From Candidatus Woesearchaeota archaeon (GTDB lineage Archaea > Nanobdellota > Nanobdellia > Woesearchaeales > JAGVZT01): a stretch of DNA of 32,400 nucleotides. The number at the start of each line of letters is the position of its first letter. Position 1 is the first letter of the stretch. The translations under genes and the position numbers were made by a program. The notes beneath the pieces are model-generated. The model had not been told where the DNA came from. It made no database searches and was given only the letters and a program-made list of their open reading frames with translations. Where the stretch lies: NCBI GenBank assembly GCA_018263355.1, contig JAANXH010000012.1, positions 1 through 32,400 of the forward strand, written 5' to 3'. Positions 26,369 to 32,400 of this stretch are shown in pieces.

Positions 26369-26961
26369 AGTTTTCTTGCCCCTTGATACTTTATTATGAC
26401 GTCATGAAAATCAAAAATTTTCAGGATGGCAAAAAGCTATAGTGTAGAAACATATTATTCGGATGTGTTGAAAAATATACTGATGATGAAGGCAGCGACG
26501 GTCATGCTCTGCATGCCCTATTACGTTTTCTGACGAAAACTCCATCGCGCCACCATCAGTATATTTTCCGAATATTTAGTACTTATACTAGTGCTTTTTG
26601 AGCATATCAGCTTCGCTTCTTTTGATAAACTCCACTTCTTGCCCTTAATGTATTTCCTTCAAGGCTCACTTTGTTCCCTCGATTGGAGAGAATTCCCTAA
26701 AATATAGTCTCCCTTCAGTCGAATTTATTGGGAACTCAAATTTCACTTTGCGGACGAAATTTTCCCATACGTTGCATGGAAAAAGAACTTAACAGGGTTT
26801 AAAGGGTTCATTCGTCGTTCGCCAAGCTCACTCCTTATTCTCCCAAATTTTTTGCTACGCAAAAAACTTCCCTTAAACCAGATGTTAGTCATAATTAAAT
26901 TTAAGTTTCTATTGGGTAAAAAAGGGAATTCTCTTTAAAATAGATGGGGGGCAAGAAAACT
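26369..26961. repeat. inverted repeat pair flanking attC-like site J (no ORF inside)
   Basis: AGTTTTCTTGCCCC (26369-26382) and GGGGCAAGAAAACT (26948-26961), perfect 14 bp. Confidence 0.8.
26787..26890 (+). repeat. attC-like site J (long, solitary)
   Basis: ACTTAAC (26787-26793), GGGTTTAA-A-GGG pairing with CCCTTAAACC (same unpaired A as site I), internal TTTTTTGC-TAC-GCAAAAAA hairpin, GTTAGTC (26884-26890). Confidence 0.7.
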
Positions 26962-26970
26962 TTGAACTAT

Positions 26971-28269
26971 TTACCAAAAGAAATCTTCGATGATAATATT
27001 TTGTTTATGAACTCTTAATTCACCCAATGCTTTTTTCACACATTCTTTCATTGGTTCAGGACCGCAGACATAAAACCTAGCATTATCAATATTTGTAATA
27101 TGCCTTTTTATCATGGCTTTATCAATATAACCATTTTCACAAAGTTCATGATAATTGTCATCATTGCTTAGAATATATTTCTTCATAAACCATTTTTCAT
27201 TAATGCGGTCTAACTCTTTCTTAAAAATTATGTCTTCTTTTGTTTTTGATCCATATAGCAAAATGATGTTCTTTGATTTATTGTTATGCAAGTGATCTTT
27301 TATCATGCTCATAAAAGGCGTTATTCCTACGCCTCCTGCAAGAAGAACAATGTCTTTTGCATCATCTTCTATTGTAAATGTTCCAAAAGGCCCTTCTATG
27401 ATTACTTCTTCCCCTTCTTTAAGCTGAGATGCTGTCTTAGTAAATCTTCCTTGCAATTTTATTGTAAAACTCAAATCCCTATCATTTGGAGAACTCGATA
27501 TTGTAAATGGGTGTCTTGCGTATAGTTTATTCTTATTTAATCTCAAGAAGCAAAATTGTCCAGCTTTAAACTTAATCTTCTTATGCTGCTTTAATATTAA
27601 AGTGAAAGTATCTTTTGTTTCCCATCTAACTTCTTTAACTGTAAATTTGCTTGATCTTTGCCTTATCTTATAAGAAGTTCGATATATTATTCCAATAATT
27701 ATTCCTAAAAGAAATACTAAATAAATTCCTTTTACCAGCCAATTATTTGAATCAGATCCGTATTTGAACCCATGATATAAAATAAAAAAGAAAAGAAAAT
27801 AGATTGCAACATGAATATACTGCCAGATAGCATATGAAATTCTTTTATATAATGAGGATGCAATCATAACTCCTATAAAAATATAGAATGCAACTACTCC
27901 GATCGCTAAAGGAAGAACTGCAAAATCAGGAACAATATATTCAAAGAATGATTTTGAAGAGATTATAAATGAGATTGGATGTATCAATGCGAATAAAAGG
28001 ATCGCAAAAGAGAATTTTTTGTTAAAGACTATCGTCTTATCAAGGCCAATAATTTTATCCCAATATCTTGCTGTATCTCCTAGAAAAATCAGAAATGACA
28101 TCATTACAAACGCCATAAGACCAGAGAATCTTCCAACATCATAAAAAAACAAACCAAAAGATAAATTTCGAAGAGGATAAAAAACAATGTACAATAATGC
28201 TAAACTAACAAATATGAACAAGGCAATAAGACCTTTTTTTACAATATTTGCTTTTTGGAATCTATCCAT
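26971..28269 (-). CDS. ferric-reductase-like TM plus FAD/NAD(P)-binding oxidoreductase (paralogue of 16674..17855)
   Basis: ARHPFTISSSPNDRDLSFTIK, LLAGGVGITPFMSMIKDH. Confidence 0.8.
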   Translation of the reverse strand: MDRFQKANIVKKGLIALFIFVSLALLYIVFYPLRNLSFGLFFYDVGRFSGLMAFVMMSFLIFLGDTARYWDKIIGLDKTIVFNKKFSFAILLFALIHPISFIISSKSFFEYIVPDFAVLPLAIGVVAFYIFIGVMIASSLYKRISYAIWQYIHVAIYFLFFFILYHGFKYGSDSNNWLVKGIYLVFLLGIIIGIIYRTSYKIRQRSSKFTVKEVRWETKDTFTLILKQHKKIKFKAGQFCFLRLNKNKLYARHPFTISSSPNDRDLSFTIKLQGRFTKTASQLKEGEEVIIEGPFGTFTIEDDAKDIVLLAGGVGITPFMSMIKDHLHNNKSKNIILLYGSKTKEDIIFKKELDRINEKWFMKKYILSNDDNYHELCENGYIDKAMIKRHITNIDNARFYVCGPEPMKECVKKALGELRVHKQNIIIEDFFW

Positions 28270-29037
28270 TTACAACCTCAATAATCCTTTAAAGAAATCC
28301 ACAAAATCAATTGCTGTTGGCAAGACATAATTTTGATACTCCCAACCAAACAAAATAGGTCCTGTCGACCACAATATGTAAAACATTCCAAAGACAATTA
28401 AAGTAATTCCGCTAAAAATCTCAAGTTTTCTTTTCACATTATGGAATCTTTGGTTTATATTTTTCATCCCAAATGAAACAAGAATTCCGATGGCTAAGAA
28501 AACTACATTTGCTCCTAATCCAAAAGCAATAGTGATAACTGAAGTTTTAAAAACTTTACCTAAAGCAAAAGGCAAAAGAAGAAATGTAAATACTGGAACG
28601 CAAGGAGTTATTGTTGATGCAAAGCCAAGTATGCCAGATCCAACAAAAGGATTATCGAACCGTTTAGATTTGCTTAACATATTTTTGCAGCTTTTATGAT
28701 TAAAAAATTTTAGTTTAGCTTTAGCTAAAACCATGATGCCGTAAAATATTGTTAAGAACCCAAAAATGAATACTAGCCATGTTGATATCTTAGGAAATGT
28801 GTTTTGAAAAAAATACAAAAATGCAGCACCCATTAAAGCAGCAACTGTCCCTAAAGTGAAATAACCAATAAACCTTCCTACAGCAAACCCTAATGCGAGT
28901 TTAGCTCCTTTTTTAGCATCATCACCATAACCAAACAAAATAGGAAGATAGACTGGAAGACAAGCAACTAAACATAATGTGACAGAGCTTGTCAACCCAT
29001 ACATAAAAGCAGTTACTACATCAACACCTAATGCCAC
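28270..29037 (-). CDS. CcdA/DsbD-type transmembrane thiol-disulfide transporter-like protein
   Basis: 255-aa multi-TM ORF; LCLVACLPVYLPILFGYG and ITPCVPVFTFLLLPFALG Cys-Pro motifs. Confidence 0.75.
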   Translation of the reverse strand: MALGVDVVTAFMYGLTSSVTLCLVACLPVYLPILFGYGDDAKKGAKLALGFAVGRFIGYFTLGTVAALMGAAFLYFFQNTFPKISTWLVFIFGFLTIFYGIMVLAKAKLKFFNHKSCKNMLSKSKRFDNPFVGSGILGFASTITPCVPVFTFLLLPFALGKVFKTSVITIAFGLGANVVFLAIGILVSFGMKNINQRFHNVKRKLEIFSGITLIVFGMFYILWSTGPILFGWEYQNYVLPTAIDFVDFFKGLLRL

Positions 29038-29038
29038 T

Positions 29039-29485
29039 TTAACTCACATAGATATTGCCATTAAAAACTTCTATGTTGATTATATCTAAAATTGCATTGT
29101 TCTGAAGAGGTGTTCCTGATTTTGCAGTGCCATCAAAATTGTAAGTTCCATGTGAACATGCGAATTCATTTTCATCCACTTCTCCTGCTTTAACTTTTAG
29201 TTTATGAACTGGGCACTTGGCATAATAAGCCATAAATTTTCCATTAAAATTTGCTAGAATAGCATCTTCTTCACCAATTTGAAAGGTTAATACGTCTCCA
29301 GGTTGTAATTCAGATGTTTTCGCCACAAATTGTTTGTCTGCAAGTACCTCTCTTTTTACTTCTGGCTTATTGTCAACTTTTGGTTCTATTACTTCATTTC
29401 CTGTAATTTCCTTTGTTCCACAACCACTTAGAACTATCATACTTAGAACCAAGATAATGGACATGCTTTTTAGTGTGTTTTTCAT
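29039..29485 (-). CDS. Rieske-like [2Fe-2S] lipoprotein with atypical ligand spacing
   Basis: Lipobox LSGCG; CPVHKLKVKAGEVDENEFACSHGTYNFDGTAKSGTP. Confidence 0.7.
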   Translation of the reverse strand: MKNTLKSMSIILVLSMIVLSGCGTKEITGNEVIEPKVDNKPEVKREVLADKQFVAKTSELQPGDVLTFQIGEEDAILANFNGKFMAYYAKCPVHKLKVKAGEVDENEFACSHGTYNFDGTAKSGTPLQNNAILDIINIEVFNGNIYVS

Positions 29486-29488
29486 TTT

Positions 29489-29686
29489 TTACCCCCTCAA
29501 AATAAAATTTCTCTCATCAATATAATAACCTTTAATAACCCAGCAATCATCTGCAGAATTATGCTCTGATAAATCGCTTGGTAATTCTGCAACTACATTT
29601 TGAGTAGGATTATTTTTTGAACATCCAACAACTATTCGTATGAATAGTAAACAAATCAATAAACTTATTTTTTTCATATACCTCAT
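29489..29686 (-). pseudogene. lipoprotein with truncated cytochrome b5-like domain
   Basis: SEHNSADDCWVIKGYYIDERNFILRG then stop; heme-binding HPGG region missing. Confidence 0.5.
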
Positions 29687-29819
29687 TCCATTCTCGTATT
29701 AAAATAAAGAAACCATATATAAATGTTACTGTTCTGTAATTCTAATGTAACCTTAATGTAAATAGTAAGTAATATAAATGTAAAATACTTCTACAGTAAC
29801 ATACCTAGGAGGTGCCAAA

Positions 29820-30113
29820 ATGGATATACATCAAATGTTGATTATTTTAGCTTCTGTAGCTTTGCTTTTTGCAGTATATTTTAGCTTTAAACTCTCTAAA
29901 GAGACCAAGCATGAGTTATACTGGATTTTGCTCTCTGCCGGATTATTTATTTTTGCAGTTCACCATTGGAGTATGATGCTAACAGGAATTATATCGGAAA
30001 AGATACAACTTTATCTTGAACAATTAACATCAATAATAGGTGCTTCTTTAATGGCTTATGCAACGTTTGGATTATATAAGTCTCTGAAGATAGTTAAAGA
30101 AAAGACAAAATGA
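29820..30113 (+). CDS. three-TM membrane protein, unknown function
   Basis: 97 aa; GGAGGTG upstream; 4-nt overlap with the next ORF. Confidence 0.7.
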   Translation: MDIHQMLIILASVALLFAVYFSFKLSKETKHELYWILLSAGLFIFAVHHWSMMLTGIISEKIQLYLEQLTSIIGASLMAYATFGLYKSLKIVKEKTK

Positions 30114-30385
30114 TTTCAAAGTCTATTCTTTTTTATTGGAGTAAAGGAGCTGACACAAGAAGAAGTGTTTTATTTATTATTGATGAGCTTTCTAAATTAA
30201 ATAAACCCTGTTTTCTAAATATAATAGCAAAAAAGTTGAAAATCACACATGTCGGAATCAAGAAACATGTGGATCTTTTAATTGAAGAAAAATATATTGA
30301 ACCAATCAATCCAGATGGAAAACCAATATATTTAAAACTTAGTAAATCTGGGCAAGATATGGTAAAAGAATTATCAGAGAAATAA
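30110..30385 (+). CDS. winged-helix transcriptional regulator
   Basis: IAKKLKITHVGIKKHVDLLIEEKYIEPINPDGKPIYLKLSKSG. Confidence 0.75.
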   Translation: MISKSILFYWSKGADTRRSVLFIIDELSKLNKPCFLNIIAKKLKITHVGIKKHVDLLIEEKYIEPINPDGKPIYLKLSKSGQDMVKELSEK

Positions 30386-30638
30386 AACCCTTTAAACTGA
30401 AATCTCCATTTTCTTTTTTTAGATCATTCCAATTGAGATTATCAACGTCTAATTTATTTTCTTTTAAAAGTTTTGGTTCAATAACAACCATTTCATAATT
30501 ATTATTAAATTTTGCAACAGCAACATCGTATTCTACACCTTCTGCACCATTATTCATTGCCCATTTTATTGTAAGAATGCAATTTGGAGGATAATCTAAT
30601 GATTTCCCTCCACCTCTATGAAAAACTAATGTATCCAT
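30339..30638 (-). pseudogene. truncated glycerophosphodiester phosphodiesterase-like fragment
   Basis: FHRGGGKSLDYPPNCILTIKWAMNNGAEGVEYDVAVAK resembles GDPD N-terminus; ends within 99 aa and overlaps the regulator 3' end. Confidence 0.5.
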
Positions 30639-30699
30639 GTAATAACTTAAATTAATCTAATTTATTAAACCTTTTTGTTTGAGCTGACCCTTTGCTTCA

Positions 30700-30800
30700 T
30701 TTATAGGATTGGGTTTCGCCTTTATGTAACGACTTTTCCCAACTCTGCGGACGTAGTTTTCCGGATTTTGTATGGGAAAAGGATTTAACAAGGATTAAAT
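30700..30800 (+). repeat. half attC-like site L (pre-R'' segment plus R'' only)
   Basis: AACTCTGCGGACGTAGTTTTCCGGATTTTGTATGGGAAAAGGATTTAACAAGG matches segments before sites D and J; no R' follows. Confidence 0.45.
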
Positions 30801-30919
30801 ACAAAAAATTTGGAGTCCTAAGAAATAGAAGAGAGCTTTGGTATTAATTAATATAAATATTCTGCTCTTTCATTAAGACTAAGCATTAAATTTATATATC
30901 TCAAAAATCTAAAAAAAAC

Positions 30920-31321
30920 ATGCCAGGAGTTTTGATTCACACAATAGCTGCAATAATTTGTTTAACAGTGGTTCATCTTCTTCATTATAAATGGGAATAT
31001 AGTTTGTCCATCTTTGCTGGAAACTTTGTCCCTGATGTGATTAAATTTGGTTTTTCAGCAATTAAACAAGGCACATTGGCAATTTTTAAATTAAAACAGG
31101 ATTTTTTTTACAATAAATTAGCTTCTACTACTTCAAATCCTGCTAATTGGTTTACTCTTGGTTTTTTTGTTTTAGGTATCTGTTTATTGTTGTATCACTT
31201 TCATTATATTGAAAAAAAGAAAATGGAAGAATATGATGAGCTGTATGTATTTTTTCTAATTGGTATAATTATTCACCTAATATTAGACGCACTGATTATG
31301 GAAGCAGGTTATTGGTTTTAG
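30920..31321 (+). CDS. membrane protein, unknown function
   Basis: 133 aa, several TM segments with conserved-looking His/Asp (FAGNFVPDVIKFGF). Confidence 0.6.
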   Translation: MPGVLIHTIAAIICLTVVHLLHYKWEYSLSIFAGNFVPDVIKFGFSAIKQGTLAIFKLKQDFFYNKLASTTSNPANWFTLGFFVLGICLLLYHFHYIEKKKMEEYDELYVFFLIGIIIHLILDALIMEAGYWF

Positions 31322-31420
31322 ATCTCACTATTGTTCGTGAAATTGGTCTTCACACAGGATATTATACCAAAAACTTTATCATAAAAAGACTTATAAAGTA
31401 AACAAAACTTATTTTTTTCA

Positions 31421-31987
31421 ATGAAATTTGTAAAACAATATATAAAAAATCCAATTAAAACAGGAGCAATCACTCCATCATCTAAAGGTTTAGCTAAACT
31501 AATTACAAAAACCGCAGATTTACCAAGAAAAGAAACTATAGTAGAATTTGGCTCAGGTGATGGAGTTATTACTGAACAAATAATTGAAAAAATTGACTCT
31601 CGTGCTACTTTTTTCTCCATTGAAATAAACCAGGAGTTTGTAAGACAGACAAAAAAAAAATGTCCAAAGGCGACAGTTTATCATGATTCAGCTAAAAATG
31701 TAGATAAATATTTAGCCAAACAGGATGTAGAAAAATGTAGCTGTATAATCTCTGCTTTGCCCTGGGCCGTATTTGATAACAATCTACAAAAAGAACTATT
31801 ATCAGCTGCATACAAATCTCTTGAAGAAGGAGGAGAGTTTTTAACAGTTGCATATTTTACTGGGGTTTTTTTTCCAAAAGGGATTAGATTCAAAAAATTG
31901 TTAGATTCTAAATTCAGGATAGTTAAAAAAACCAGGATAGTTTGGTGGAATATTCTGCCTGCTTTTGTGTATCACTGCAAAAAATAA
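31421..31987 (+). CDS. phospholipid N-methyltransferase (PmtA)-like / rRNA dimethylase-fold SAM methyltransferase
   Basis: IKNPIKTGAITPSSKGLAKLI; IVEFGSGDGVITEQIIEKI. Confidence 0.75.
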   Translation: MKFVKQYIKNPIKTGAITPSSKGLAKLITKTADLPRKETIVEFGSGDGVITEQIIEKIDSRATFFSIEINQEFVRQTKKKCPKATVYHDSAKNVDKYLAKQDVEKCSCIISALPWAVFDNNLQKELLSAAYKSLEEGGEFLTVAYFTGVFFPKGIRFKKLLDSKFRIVKKTRIVWWNILPAFVYHCKK

Positions 31988-32052
31988 TATTTCTATCTGA
32001 GTAATAAAGTTTTTAAATAAATTCCTGTTCTGTGACTTTTTGGGAAGGTTAA

Positions 32053-32400
32053 ATGAAAGTATTACTTGATGCAGACGGGGTTTTATTAGACTCACACTCC
32101 TTTTTTTTAGATAAAGTCAATAAGGAATATGCTGACAGAATTTGGAAAAAACTCAAACGACCTTTAGTTCTTGAGGATATCACTAAGTGGGATTTCGGAC
32201 TTGCAAGAAAAGTTTTAGGTATTCCATTATTTAAAACAAAGAATGACGAATTATTAGGAGCAGCTGATTATATTCATCTGGCATACACTCAGAATACAAC
32301 TAAAATTGGATTAATAGATCCTTCAGTTGTATATGTAGCTAATTATATACTTGAAAACTTTCAAGCAGAGATTGTAACCGCAAACCATGAATCTGAGGGT
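32053..32400 (+). CDS. HAD-superfamily hydrolase-like protein (3' end outside window)
   Basis: MKVLLDADGVLLDSHSFFLDKVNKEY; DxDG motif, frame open to window end. Confidence 0.6.
   Translation, partial: MKVLLDADGVLLDSHSFFLDKVNKEYADRIWKKLKRPLVLEDITKWDFGLARKVLGIPLFKTKNDELLGAADYIHLAYTQNTTKIGLIDPSVVYVANYILENFQAEIVTANHESEG

Noticed and set aside
1-32400. Integron integrase (IntI) or other tyrosine recombinase
   Set aside because: No ORF in the supplied track has a recognisable recombinase R-H-R-Y arrangement; hence CALIN-like rather than a complete integron.
1-32400. tRNA/rRNA genes
   Set aside because: No cloverleaf or conserved rRNA sequence was recognised by eye; a tRNAscan run would be needed to exclude tRNAs.

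Overview
AT-rich window, most likely archaeal (TATA-like boxes close upstream of several ORFs, DUF5667-type protein, DPANN-like gene set). The flanks hold ordinary genes: a GNAT protein, a PEP-synthase/rifampicin-phosphotransferase-like enzyme, a small mer-type cluster (ArsR-like regulator, thioredoxin-like protein, MerT/MerP-like fusion, 51-aa Cys-rich protein), a Cd/Zn P1B-ATPase, a SufS-like desulfurase, DsbA/CcdA/Rieske/cytochrome b5/ferric-reductase-type redox proteins and a PmtA-like methyltransferase. The main signal is at about 5.2-15.2 kb. Single ORFs or small ORF groups alternate with intergenic sites of the form TAACA-[arm]...[arm']-(GAT/AAT/AAC)GTTA-NNN-CAATT. These look like integron attC sites: R''-like RYYYAAC, R'-like GTTRRRY, complementary arms, and a conserved extrahelical A in two of them. 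No integrase is visible, so I read the region as a CALIN-like cassette array in an archaeon. It has two features I cannot assign to canonical integrons: (i) five of nine sites are collapsed to about 22-26 bp, and (ii) nearly every cassette ORF is bracketed by its own cassette-specific inverted repeat (G-rich arm left, C-rich arm right, regardless of ORF strand). A solitary attC-like site with the inverted repeat flanking the site itself is at 26.37-26.96 kb, and degraded sites are at about 19.9 and 30.8 kb. All calls come from reading the sequence by eye; no searches or folding calculations were run.
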